Assembly (NCBI GenBank): GCA_030847615.1
Contig: JAUMIR010000002.1
Span: forward strand, 194,787,809-194,851,808
DNA from: Gambelia wislizenii
Lineage: Eukaryota > Chordata > Lepidosauria > Squamata > Crotaphytidae
Direction: 5' to 3'
Length of the DNA stretch: 64,000 nt
The notes under the pieces are model-generated. The model saw only the letters and a program-made list of their open reading frames with translations, made no database searches and had not been told where the DNA came from. Shown here in pieces: positions 56,901 to 64,000 of this stretch (the first letter of the stretch is position 1; every line of letters begins with the position of its first letter). A program made the position numbers and the translations under genes.

Positions 56901-59900
56901 TGTAGTGTGATAATCTCCAATGACACTTGGCTGTGGCAAATCCATGTCTCCAAATATGGGTAGGTCCCAGTAACGTTTAAAATGAGTGGTGCCTTTCTGC
57001 AGCCTTCCCCAGATAATTTTTCTCTGGGCCTTACCACACTCTGAAAAAAAGTGGCAAGGGAGCAGGAACTGCATGCCATAGTTTTTTGTTTGTTTGTTTT
57101 TGCTCTGGCCCTGTGTGGGACTGAGGTAAAACTGCATCTTTTTGCTAACCAGAAAAACCCATAAGCAAAAAGACACGGGGCTGGTATGAAAGAGCACCAG
57201 AAGGGTGATGATGCCATGCGGTAAGGCAGTGCAGAAAACAGAACATTTATGCTTCCTTGCTGCTTTTCTTCAGAGTGTGATAAGGCCCTCAGTGGGCTTA
57301 TTTCAGTACTGAAATATGACAAGGGGGGATAGGCCCTTGGAGTGTGAGGAAAAGGTAAGAGCAATAGGAACCAGCCTGCTCCATTTGCCACTTTAAACTG
57401 CACCTACACGTCAGATAATATTGGGATGGAGCCATGTTTGTAATCTCATGGGTCTTTTGTCTGTTACCTACATATTATGTTGATCATGCTCCTTAAGAAG
57501 TCTAAAACACCTGGCAGACACTAGCTGGAAAAAGCTGCCCTGTGCCTTTGGAGGGGCAGAAGCTGAAGAACCCTTTGGAGCAGTGTTTCCCAAACTTTGA
57601 TCCTCCAGGTGTTTTGGTCTTCAGCTCCTAGAAGCCCTAGCCAGCTTGGCCAACAGTCAGGAATTCTGGGAGCTGAAGTCCAAAACATCTGGAGGACCAA
57701 AGTTTGGGAATCACTGCTTTGGAGCATCTGGTCAATGTCTTCTTATGCACTACATGCAAGGTTCTCAGTGCTACTTACGCTTCTTGAATTGTGAAGACTG
57801 GAGTCCATATTGAACTCCAGGGGACGCTGAGGGTAGAGAAGGGGAACTCTTTCTCATCCCAGACCAGCTCCTTGTTGTACCATGACTGAGAAGTGCAGGG
57901 AAAGAAAATGTTAAATGTGTTTCCTCCCCACACCCACCCTTTCCAAACTAAGATCTAAGCCAGTGGTGTCTAACCTGTGGCTCTCCAGGTGTTTTGGACT
58001 ACAGCTCCCAGAATTCTGGACCAGCTGGCTCAGGCTTCTAGGAGTTGTAGTCCAAAACACCTGGAGGGCCACAGGTTGGACCACTGGTCTAAGCAAAACC
58101 AGCCATTTCATGGGCACAAGCGCCAGTAGATCCTTGCTGGCTGAAATATATTCAGCATGGATATAGTGCCATCTTCTCTCCCACAGCTGTAGACTTTTAT
58201 TTCACCCGTGGTCCAAACTGGCTCTGGACAACCACCATGTCAAAGGCCACATTCCAACAATGGATGAGGCCTCAACTTGGAAGGGTATAAGCACTCCTTT
58301 CTGATATGAAGCTTCAAAGTGCTTGTCCAGATTTAACACAGAGCTAGTTGGTCACGCTTACACACAGACACCATGCACACTCATAATCACATCTTCACAA
58401 ATATACATTCCATTTACTCTCACTAGTTACTCACACAAACAGCTCTGAGGACTTTTTCAGATGGGGACTTTTACCCTGTTTCTGCCTCGCTACCCCAACT
58501 CCCATCCCTGCCACGGAATAAATGTAAACTTTTCACACACCTACCTTCTGCTGTGACAGGAACATCCTCCCCCTCCCCTCAGATGGCCGGGAGTAAATGC
58601 AGCCATCATAAAGCTGCATTTATGAACCCAGAAAGCAAATCCTGCCCATTTTTGCGAGAGAATGATCGTGTGGGGAATTTAAAAATAAAAACTAAACAAA
58701 ACATCAAAATGCAAAACCAAGCCCCAAAACAAATTTTTAAAACCCCAAGTAACCCGGGGAGGGGGGGGGGAAAGGGTGTCACTTACCTCCTCGTCCTGAT
58801 CTCCACCAGAATTGTTTGGCACGGACCTCCCCCAGTGGCTGGCATTGCGCCAGCATAACGGGAGAGGAACGGGGCGCCTTTCAGACCACCCATGATTCCA
58901 TGACAGAAATGGAACAGGTGGTCTATTCATGATGTTTCCATGTGAATACTATAACTCAGAAGCAGCCCGGGGGCAGCAAGGGGGCAGCACAGGATGGGGT
59001 CAATGTTGTCTGAAAGGGAAACCCTTTCTCAACCCTCTTCCATGCCTGCAACACCACATAGAGCCCGTCTGAAAAAGTCCTGAGTTTCTACACCATACAG
59101 TGACAGAGGAAGAAACAAAATCTAGACTCCCTCTCTCCTACTGGGAAGGCAAGTGGATTGTGGGGTGGAATCCTACTGGAGAGTTGCCCCCCCTGCTGCT
59201 TTCCTTCACAATCGGAAAGAGTCTTGGGGAAAAGACAGGGCCTCCTCACCTTGTGTGTTGAGACGAGCCCTGGAGTTGCTGCCTGACTAAGCTAAAGAAG
59301 CACACTTCTTTAAAAAGATGAGAAATGATTGGAGCAAAGGAGCAAATGTAAGAAAGAGCAGTTATTATGCAAGCTTTATATAAATCATGGGTTATGTCCC
59401 CAGGTTCGAGGCCCATACTCTCCTCCCAACACTTCACAGATGCAAACCAGGACACATGTGGCCATATCAGAATGTGATCAAGATGGGGAAAATTATTAGT
59501 GAGGAAGAACAGACAAGCTAAGCAGCAGTTTGCTTTTGCCTGAATCTGCAGGAAGGGCAAGATTCCCCTCGTCTTCCTCCCCTCCCCCTCCTCCTCTTCT
59601 CCCCCCCTGCTGAGTTAATTGAGTGGAGATAAATGGGGACATTTTAAAAGCAACTGAAAAAGTGGGATGGCAGAGGATTAATCGGGACTGTCCCTTCCAA
59701 ACTGGGCTAGCTAGGGGGTATACAATCCTAATAATGTGAAGTCGAAGGCTTTCACAGCCGACATCCATAGGTTTTTTGTGTTTTTTTTCCAGGCTGTGAG
59801 GCCATGTTCTGGAAGAGTTTATTCCTGACATTTTGTTTGCATCTGTGGCTGGCATCTTCAGAGAATGGTGCGGTAGGGGTGTGTGGGGTTTATATACTGC

Positions 59901-61487
59901 GAGTCCCTGCTGGAGAGGATATGTAAATTTGTGTATCTGAATGTCTAGTTCCTAGGGTGCAAGGATATGCAAGGAGGATTAGTGTCTGTTTGGCCATTGT
60001 CTGCTGGAAATCCCCCTGTCCCTGGGTGAAGTTCATTTGCCCCACACACCGCTTCACCAACATTCTCTGAAGATGCCAGACAGATGCAGGCAAAACGTCA
60101 GGAATAAACTCTTCCAGAACACAGCCTCACAGCCCGGGACCCCCCCCCCACACACAAAAAATCTTAGTAATTTACAGGGCTAAGACTTCTCTGTTTGGGA
60201 ATCTTTACTTGCACCTTCCCATTCCCTGAACCTTTCCTGGGATCCCCTTGGGAGAAAGAATGAACTGGTATGTTTGCAGTATGGTTCTGTCTTGAAAGAG
60301 AAAGGACTTTTTCAAATGGGGTAAAAAAAAACAAAAAAACCAAGGAGGTCAGGAGAAGAAGGGGGCTGCCGCGCTTACAGAGCCACGTTTCAGACAGCAC
60401 TGTCCTCCTCCCGACCTTCCCCCATCCTTCCTCCGTGCTGCAGGCGCGCTTTTTATTGACGGGTGGGGGGGTTCTCCGTGAATAAAAGCGGCGGGTTTCT
60501 CGTGCAGGCAGCATGGAGGAAGGATGGGAGAAGGTCGGGAGGAGGACAGTGCTGTCTGAAACGGGGCTCTGTAAGCGCAACAGCCCCTTTCTTCTCCCGA
60601 CCTTGGGTTTTTTTTTTATACCCCATTTGAAAAAGTCTACAGTGGGATGGGGTAGGGAATGCATTTAAAATAAAAGAGAAAGAAACTGGACTCGTACGGG
60701 AGACTAATGTGGAATCCAAAGAGGCTGAAGCTAGGGTCCAGAGGGGAGCATTAGTGCATTTGATTGGGGAACATGAATAGAAAACGGAGGAAAACAGAGT
60801 CCCTCATCTTTGTTTCAGAGACACATACCCCCCCCCCACATCTACTCTTGCTTCCTAACTATTTGATAAGAAAGACCAGGAATTACCTGATTCAAGAGCA
60901 AGACAGCTGACAAAGTGTATTTCGTGATATCCTAGTGGAGAAATAATTCAACATCAATTTTCCTTCTAAGCCTTATACTATAGTTGTGCACATTTATGTA
61001 TATGTATCACAGAGGCATATTATTTCCCTTTTAACACATTGTAAAGTTCATATACTAGGCATGAGAATTCTCAAAAAAAGATAGTCTCTATAAAAGGCTG
61101 TTTTATTTTACTGGCCAAGGAGCCCTTTGAGTCTTCTGTATTTCAGTTTTGGCCCCAATTCCTTCCACAGAAGAATCTGGGAGCAATCAGTTTCATCTTG
61201 ACTTTTTATTTTTGAACATAGTCCCTGGCTAGGGGCACAGAATCAGTCTATAGGTATTTAAAAGCCAGCATACATACCACATTTAGCACATTGGACACAA
61301 CCACATCGATATTCACCAGAAGGGGGTCGGTTCCATTCCTTGGTATCTGGTGCAGGGGGTAGGCATCTAGCAGGGATCGCAATTGTTTCTTTCCAAAAGA
61401 GGTGGAGGAATTTTGCCAAGTTGTCTGAGGCAAGGCTGCTTCAAGTAAAACACAAACTATTCCTGTTTCAAAGCAAACACCTTTCAT
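47720..61487 (-). CDS. ZACN: ZACN, zinc-activated Cys-loop ligand-gated ion channel; complete, 8 exons
   Basis: Plasma-membrane pentameric channel of the Cys-loop family, gated by zinc (and protons/copper) in the human form. Exons in transcript order: 61487-61278, 60931-60887, 57885-57779, 56336-56167, 53259-53135, 49889-49685, 49422-49228, 47910-47720. All have GT/AG borders and matching phases, and sum to 1248 bp = 415 residues plus stop, close to human ZACN (about 412). Visible parts: weak signal region at the N-terminus; NNS/NxT-type sites (QNSS, RNGT); a Cys-loop with exactly 13 residues between cysteines (from SCNFNLFYYPLD to SSC); M1 with a central Pro (SVIVPGIALIV); M2 starting RDRLAYMVTLLL; M3 (FYYTGLLVLLFLSTIETI); a short loop of about 65 residues; and M4 (FFFCIYLGLLILFHCLII). 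The stretches LVFHSSVVGSLPGSSSC and LLFLSTIET are the ZACN hallmarks I recognise. The in-frame TGA seven codons upstream of the ATG at 61487 supports that start. The gene is convergent with EXOC7, as in human. No expression evidence is available. Confidence 0.93.
48211..48656. mobile_element. MER2/Tigger-like element, interrupted by a second Tigger-like MITE
   Basis: Ends CTGCGGACCCTTCCTTGGTA and GGATACAGAGGGCCAACTG, with TA on both sides (48209-48210 and 48657-48658). The body has GGTTCCAGGACCTCCCACGG and CAAGTCCCATTATATACAA, as in mammalian MER2-like elements. It is split by the insertion at 48381-48592. Lies in the last ZACN intron. Confidence 0.8.
48381..48592. mobile_element. Tigger/MER2-like MITE nested in 48211-48656
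   Basis: CAGTTGTCCCTCCACATTCA ... GAAGGGACAACTG with perfect TA duplications (48379-48380 and 48593-48594). Near-identical to 21123-21337, so it jumped into the older element. Confidence 0.87.
49228..49422 (-). CDS. ZACN: ZACN exon 7 (M3 and M3-M4 loop)
   Basis: 195 bp, acceptor ccaacctctag, donor gtgagt, phase 1-1. M3 reads FYYTGLLVLLFLSTIETILV, followed by a charged loop (GRKAKATTKLPKDQSYDAED). Confidence 0.94.
49685..49889 (-). CDS. ZACN: ZACN exon 6 (M1 and pore-lining M2)
   Basis: 205 bp, acceptor tcttttttccag, donor gtaagt, leaving phase 1. M1 is NILSVIVPGIALIVADLCGF. M2 starts after PLRDR: LAYMVTLLLAYLVFHSSVVG, then SLPGSSSCTPLL. By alignment with other family members the -1' residue is acidic (Asp) and 9' is Leu, the pattern of cation-selective channels. 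Confidence 0.94.
50444..50576. mobile_element. Palindromic hAT-like MITE
   Basis: GGGCAAATTGTGGTCCCTTT on the left and CTCGAGGGCTGCACTTGTCC on the right are inverted copies, and the centre has GTTGGACTGGAGG/GGAGTTGTATTCCAACAAC. Member of the 125-bp family. Confidence 0.6.
51056..51686. mobile_element. TIR transposon, GGGCTTGTCTACA family, copy 6
   Basis: Left end GGGCTCATTAGACAGGAT, right end CATCATCTAAACAACGCCC. The interior aligns with 20261-20900 (GCAGCAGTGTTCATTTGTCC, AAGATCACTGGCATG, GCTGGCAAGCCCGCCCCC). No open transposase frame. Confidence 0.65.
51800..52845 (+). mobile_element. L2-type LINE, 3' part
   Basis: Starts in RT palm sequence (GCAGATGACACTCAACTCTC = ADDTQL) and continues through KVTHTLITSCLDPCAILYVE, VQNVVVRLLTEA and VHFRAEFKVLVMPFKVLCSL to a 3' UTR with GTAAGCTACTTTGAGTCCCT and a polyA-like end near 52845. 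Frames are broken, so inactive. It is in a ZACN intron, opposite in direction to the gene. Confidence 0.85.
53135..53259 (-). CDS. ZACN: ZACN exon 5 (loop C side, pre-M1)
   Basis: 125 bp, acceptor actctttccag, donor gtaagg, phase 1 in and 0 out. It encodes SEIEFKVSVENKILNRNREY and GVDIRSPRNTSVPYFVVK, the last beta strands leading into M1. A possible glycosylation site is NTS. Confidence 0.9.
53280..53302. repeat. (GA)n microsatellite
   Basis: A run of GAGAGA dinucleotides, about 20 bp, close to the acceptor side of ZACN exon 5 (on the - strand it is CT-rich and could form its pyrimidine tract). Confidence 0.75.
53640..53880 (+). mobile_element. LINE 3' UTR fragment
   Basis: Has TTTGTAAGCCGCTCTGATAG, then GGCTGAAGGGCGGGGTATAA and an ATTAATAATTAA tail, the common 3' end of L2-like squamate LINEs. 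Confidence 0.65.
53995..55045 (+). mobile_element. CR1 LINE, 3' third, with a 303-codon open frame
   Basis: Open frame 54052-54963 encodes the C-terminal part of CR1 ORF2: GPVLFNIFINDLDEG, the active-site FADDTKLGG, ERNLGVLVDHKLNMS, RPHLEYCVQFWAPQ, KLERVQRRATKMVKG and RNFLTVRAVWQWNTLRRS. It ends with CCTCGTGGTCTCTTCCAACT and CTATGCTTCTATGATTCTC. The first ATG is not a real start; upstream coding is in another frame because a base is missing near 54093. 5'-truncated, no endonuclease, so not autonomous. Less decayed than the copy at 32095. Confidence 0.92.
55712..55934. mobile_element. 220-bp palindromic MITE, copy 3
   Basis: Left TTCTTTTCACACTACACAAG; right CTGTAGTGTGAAAGGGCCC. The inner arms pair less well than in other copies; core ACTACAAATCCCAGGATTCC. 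Confidence 0.8.
55938..56068. mobile_element. Palindromic hAT-like MITE
   Basis: GGTGGCTATCATGTGGCCCT with GCAGATGTTGTCAGACTGCA on the left, and TCTGACAGCATCTGCACAGC with CACAAAAT on the right, fold back. Member of the 125-bp family, adjacent to the previous MITE. Confidence 0.6.
56167..56336 (-). CDS. ZACN: ZACN exon 4 (Cys-loop)
   Basis: 170 bp, acceptor cttactaaag, donor gtgaga, leaving phase 1. It encodes FDTIWKIESPNVVLHSDGK then the disulfide loop with Cys-13 residues-Cys (CNFNLFYYPLDTSSC) and TLSFFYLSNK. The FYYPLD core corresponds to the family's F-P-F-D. Confidence 0.92.
56694..56916. mobile_element. 220-bp palindromic MITE, copy 4
   Basis: Left CTTTATCACACTACACTATT, right CTGTGTAGTGTGATAATCTC. 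The inner arms are nearly perfect (TTCCACTTTAACTGGTGTGG against GCAGTTAAAGTGGAATAAAA); best-preserved hairpin of the family. Confidence 0.85.
57026..57288. mobile_element. 263-bp TIR MITE (GGGCCTTACCACACTCTGA)
   Basis: Left GGGCCTTACCACACTCTGAA and right TTCAGAGTGTGATAAGGCCC are near-perfect inverted repeats of 20 bp or more. Further inner pairing includes GCATGCCATAG/GATGCCATGC. Non-coding; the open frames across it are spurious. Confidence 0.8.
57581..57716. mobile_element. 136-bp palindromic hAT MITE with perfect 8-bp target duplication
   Basis: Ends CAGTGTTTCCCAAACTTTG and CAAAGTTTGGGAATCACTG; the whole element is an imperfect hairpin. Flanked by CTTTGGAG at 57573-57580 and 57717-57724. 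TIRs starting CAGTG and an 8-bp duplication place it in the hAT superfamily. Confidence 0.9.
57779..57885 (-). CDS. ZACN: ZACN exon 3 (SWYNKELVWDEKEF)
   Basis: 107 bp, acceptor gcacttctcag, donor gtaagt, leaving phase 2. It encodes SWYNKELVWDEKEF and SVPWSSIWTPVFTIQEA. The W-x-P pattern (IWTPV) is the family's loop A region. Confidence 0.9.
57961..58086. mobile_element. 126-bp palindromic hAT MITE with 8-bp target duplication
   Basis: Ends CAGTGGTGTCTAACCTGTGG and CCACAGGTTGGACCACTG, with inner arms CAGGTGTTTTGGACTACAGC and GTTGTAGTCCAAAACACCTG. Flanked by ATCTAAGC and GTCTAAGC (7 of 8 identical). Same family as 57581. Confidence 0.9.
58448..59081. mobile_element. TIR element, AGGACTTTTTCAGA family, copy 1
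   Basis: Left AGGACTTTTTCAGATGGGG and right CCCGTCTGAAAAAGTCCT are inverted copies 634 bp apart. TGA lies on both outer sides of the inner GGACTTTTTC ends. The interior is rich in C and G homopolymers and has no coding potential. Confidence 0.75.
59738..60140. repeat. Squamate interspersed repeat with inverted ends
   Basis: GGCTGTGAGGCCATGTTCTG...ATTCCTGACATTTTG...GGCTGGCATCTTCAGAGAAT on the left is inverted at the right (ATTCTCTGAAGATGCCAGAC...AAAACGTCAGGAATAAACTC...CAGAACACAGCCTCACAGCC). This motif set is abundant in lizard genomes. Length about 400 bp; class not certain. Confidence 0.65.
60304..60638. mobile_element. Near-perfect 335-bp foldback element, AGGACTTTTTCAAA family, copy 2
   Basis: Left GGACTTTTTCAAATGGGGTA and right TACCCCATTTGAAAAAGTC invert, and the arms stay highly alike for about 140 bp (e.g. 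TTTCAGACAGCACTGTCCTC against GAGGACAGTGCTGTCTGAAA). It has the same end as 58448. Open frames here on both strands encode the same peptide pieces. Confidence 0.85.
60887..60931 (-). CDS. ZACN: ZACN exon 2 (DITKYTLSAVLLLNQ)
   Basis: A 45-bp exon, phase 0-0, acceptor tctccactag and donor gtaatt. It encodes DITKYTLSAVLLLNQ, the strand that in the family precedes the W-Y-N-D/E-L-W motif of the next exon. Many Cys-loop genes have a 45-bp exon at this point. Confidence 0.88.
61278..61487 (-). CDS. ZACN: ZACN exon 1 (signal region and start of ligand-binding domain)
   Basis: 210 bp, 70 codons from ATG 61487-61485; donor gtatgt. It begins MKGVCFETGIVCVLLEAALP, a modest hydrophobic signal region, then LLDAYPLHQIPRNGTDPLLV and NIDVVVSNVLNV, the usual Cys-loop receptor N-terminal helix and first beta strand. 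An in-frame TGA lies just upstream of the ATG. A further 5' non-coding exon cannot be excluded. Confidence 0.85.
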
Positions 61488-61621
61488 GATAATATTGTCC
61501 AGCTTAAGTCAAATAATGAAACTGGTGTTGGGAATGTGATGGCTAGTGGTAGTAATTTAAATTGAATCAATATTCAGCTTCAAGCTCTAAGTTAGCAGAA
61601 CTGGTTTCTGATGCTGGGGCT

Positions 61622-61662
61622 ATTATTTTATTTTATTTTATTTTATTTTATTTTATTTTTGC
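61622..61662. repeat. (ATTTT)n pentanucleotide microsatellite
   Basis: About eight uninterrupted TTTTA units upstream of ZACN exon 1. Confidence 0.9.
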
Positions 61663-62579
61663 ATTGTGGGGCACATCCAGGCTCTGACACTGCCTTGGTT
61701 GAATACTGGCAACAGAACAAATTAACCGCTTCTGGTCTGGCTGCAGCTGGTCTGTCTACAACTATTCTTATTGCAATCAAGCAACAATCTAAAATTCAAA
61801 TAATAATATACAGGGCTGGCATTACAAAGCACTTTCTGCAAGCTCATGGCTAACTGGAACTCCTTGCTCCTGCATGCTCACTGATTGTACCTATTGGCCA
61901 ATCCAGGGCTGGTCCTACTGTTAGGCAGGCTGAGGCAGACACTTCAGGTAGCAGATGCTGCAAGTTTAGGAGCAGCAGCAGCACTACTAGTAACAGGTTG
62001 TAGGACAGAGTTCTATATGTTGCCTGCTATGCATTTGTTAAGCAAGTACATTGCCCATACAAGTGCTCTTCTTACATGTAATGTATACATAAATGCTTGT
62101 TTGCAGTAACAGTTCTGAGCTTGGAAAAGTTACTTAGTGGACTACAACTTCTTGAATCCCCCAGTGGGATTTAGGAAGTTATTGTCCATTAAAGTTAAGT
62201 TCATAAGCTCTGATAAGATGTGGAGAACAAATCAGTCAACTACCTTATAAAGAATGGGGTGTGTGTGTTGTGTGTGTGTGTGGGTACTATCTTATCCTTC
62301 ACCTCAGGCCAAAAAGAATAAATTAAAATTATTTTAAAAACTTGGTCTATTTCTGCTAATTCCACACCCTCCCTCTGTTTCCCAATTCCTGCTTTTTATG
62401 TTTGTATCTGACACCATCGATTTAAAAGTAGTAAGAACTGTGTTACCTTTTTTCCCCTCACAAGATTTGCTATTGTGTTCATTTCAGTAGATCCCTCACT
62501 CACTCTTCTACCAGGTGAAAAGATATTTACCAATTCCCTACACAGTTGTTCAGAATATATGCACAAGTTTGTGTTTGTA

Positions 62580-63104
62580 CTTTGTCTAGATGGCCTATTT
62601 ACCCCATCTTGCCCTCATCTTGGAGCCCTGCAGTCCTGATGACTCAGGGCTTTTGTCACGATTTGCCCCCGGGCAGTCCTCATTACCCACAGGACAAAGA
62701 TGGGGGGAAGACAGGGTAAGTCCCATTACACCATTTAATAAAAACACCTGGTAAAAGCCACTGCAGCTGGCAAAAAATGGATCAAGCTCCACATGACTCT
62801 GGGGGGGGGGGGTTCGTTCTGACACTGGCCTGTCGCTGCAGTTACCATCTGTCTTGCTCTTCCAAAAGGAGTCCTGCAGCATGTGACCAAGGCTGGTCAC
62901 ATGCAGGGGGCCTTGCTCATGGGCTGCAGGGTAACTTCCTGGCTATAGAGAGTGGGGCATGGGCAGCGGCTGCAGAGACCGGCCAGTGTACTGGTCTGGA
63001 TTCCTGCCCATTTTTGTGCAGGTAATGGGGGAACAATAGGCCAGATCTGCAGGCAGAATATGTCAGTGGGGAACTGGCATATTCTGGCCCATGTAGATGA
63101 GCCC
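62580..63104. mobile_element. Possible TIR element related to the GGGCTTGTCTACA family
   Basis: The right end inverts to GGGCTCATCTACATGGGCC; the left side has TTGTCTAGATGGCC. It has a GC-richer interior with a 12-G run near 62804. The ends are only partly alike, so this is tentative. Confidence 0.35.
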
Positions 63105-63184
63105 ACTATCTTCTTCACATACAGGAAATTATGTTTCGTAGCCCAGCAAGCCTAGACAATTTTTGTGATTCTATGCAAGGAACA

Positions 63185-63320
63185 TTCAGAGGTGGTTTTG
63201 CCAGTTCGTTCTTCTGAAATATAGCCTACAGCACCTAGTATTCATTGGTGGTTTCCTATCCAATTACTAACCAGGGCTGACCCTGCTTAGCTCCAAGATC
63301 AGTTGAGGTCTGGTGCCTTT
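63185..63320 (-). mobile_element. 5S rRNA-derived SINE, reverse
   Basis: The complement reads GAGCTAAGCAGGGTCAGCCC then TGGTTAGTAATTGGATAGGA, the 5S internal promoter, followed by a SINE body (ATATTTCAGAAGAACGAACT). Same family as 7687-7897, opposite strand. Confidence 0.82.
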
Positions 63321-63866
63321 AAGGTATTGCATACTTCAAAATACAAAAGAAATTGATCCTACCTAATGCCAGGAACAGGTACTTCAGACAGATCCTCATT
63401 GCCTTCTTTCCTGTTTTAGGCTCTGGAATATTAAAGCAGGAAATGGGCCTTAGTGCAATTCCAGGTGCTGAGACACGGTCAGTACTGTTTCCATTGTGTG
63501 GAGCACCTTTTCCCAAACAGGCGTATTCAAGATGTGTTGAAATATAACTTCTGCCATGCCCATCCACTTTGGAGGGAGTGGGGGTTCTGTGGTACTCCTT
63601 CAACAGGCTATACATACTGCTATGTGTGTACTACCAATATATATAACTTGCCTAGGAATGCAGGCAGCCATTGGCTTTTTGCTGATGTGAAAATGTAACT
63701 GTGTTGGCAAAAAGTCACATTCCTATGGGCAAAATTTGAAATAACTTCATTACTGGGTCATGAAAAAAAAACTCACCTCACAACTTAATGTTATGCTGTT
63801 CTTTATCAGGCATTGCTGTTAAATTTGACAGGGGGCTTTGTATAGCAAAACTAAATTCAAAATGAG

Positions 63867-64000
63867 TTGTTGTTGTTGTTAACTGCCATCAAGATGACTT
63901 TGACTTATGTTGACCCCATGAATGAGAGACCTCCAAGTCACTCTGTCATCAACTGCCCTGCTCAGGTCTTGCAGACTCAGGGCCATGGCTTCCTTGATGA
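63867..64000 (-). mobile_element. SINE tail, truncated by window end
   Basis: Starts GTTGTTGTTGTTAACTGCCA and continues CTTATGTTGACCCCATGAAT; its complement ends in (AAC)n, the tail of widespread squamate SINEs. Runs past base 64000. Confidence 0.65.

Larger units (their letters stand above)
61488..63190. other. Region upstream of ZACN
   Basis: No promoter or gene could be identified. Contains an (ATTTT)n run at about 61622-61662 and a (TG)n run at 62261-62284. From 62580 to 63104 there is a GC-richer block whose ends (TTTGTCTAGATGGCC and GGCCCATGTAGATGAGCCC) recall the GGGCTTGTCTACA elements. GALR2, the next gene in human, is not seen. Confidence 0.45.

Noticed and set aside
60164..60664. 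166-codon open frame on -, and a similar + frame at 60270
   Set aside because: Both arise from the foldback arms of the 60304-60638 element, which is why the two strands give the same peptide pieces.
61488..64000. Search for GALR2 (next gene in human)
   Set aside because: No seven-helix receptor coding sequence in any frame; only repeats and unassigned DNA.
1..64000. CRISPR arrays, bacterial operons, prophage
   Set aside because: Spliced vertebrate genes and reptile retroposons throughout; no prokaryotic features.

Overview
This window is vertebrate nuclear DNA, most likely from a squamate reptile (lizard or snake). The exons encode proteins close to human proteins. The interspersed repeats (CR1 tails ending in ATTCTATGATT, L2-type LINEs, reptile-type L1, 5S rRNA-derived SINEs of the 5S-Sauria kind, many short palindromic hAT/Tigger/Harbinger-like elements) match reptilian rather than mammalian or avian genomes. 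The species cannot be named from the sequence.

Two protein genes are supported, convergent (tail to tail). (1) EXOC7 (Exo70, exocyst subunit), + strand, from before base 1 to the stop at 42337-42339. Eighteen coding exons can be placed with consistent splice phase, giving 616 codons of continuous frame. The first ~100 residues lie upstream of the window. Two small in-frame exons (16454-16522 and 27912-27950) match known alternative cassettes of mammalian EXOC7. (2) ZACN (zinc-activated Cys-loop ligand-gated ion channel), - strand, from the ATG at 61487 to the stop at 47720. Eight exons join in phase to a complete 415-residue protein with signal region, Cys-loop, four membrane segments and a short intracellular loop. 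The convergent EXOC7/ZACN neighbourhood is the same as in human 17q25, which supports both assignments.

Layout: 1-42.3 kb is EXOC7 exons in large introns filled with transposon remnants. 42.3-47.7 kb is intergenic (L2 fragment, AT-rich DNA, the 3' part of an L1). 47.7-61.5 kb is ZACN, whose introns are loaded with short palindromic DNA transposons, a CR1 with a 303-codon open frame, an L2 copy and a nested pair of Tigger-like elements. 61.5-64 kb is upstream of ZACN, with SINE fragments and no recognisable gene.

Most open reading frames longer than 60 codons are chance frames or translations of repeats. No wholly new gene system was found. The most unusual structures are several families of terminal-inverted-repeat elements with internal foldback arms, some with readable target-site duplications; a ~100-bp alternating inverted minisatellite inside one of them; a Tigger element strikingly like one known from mammals; and a ZACN channel, intact at sequence level, of a kind lost in mouse and rat.
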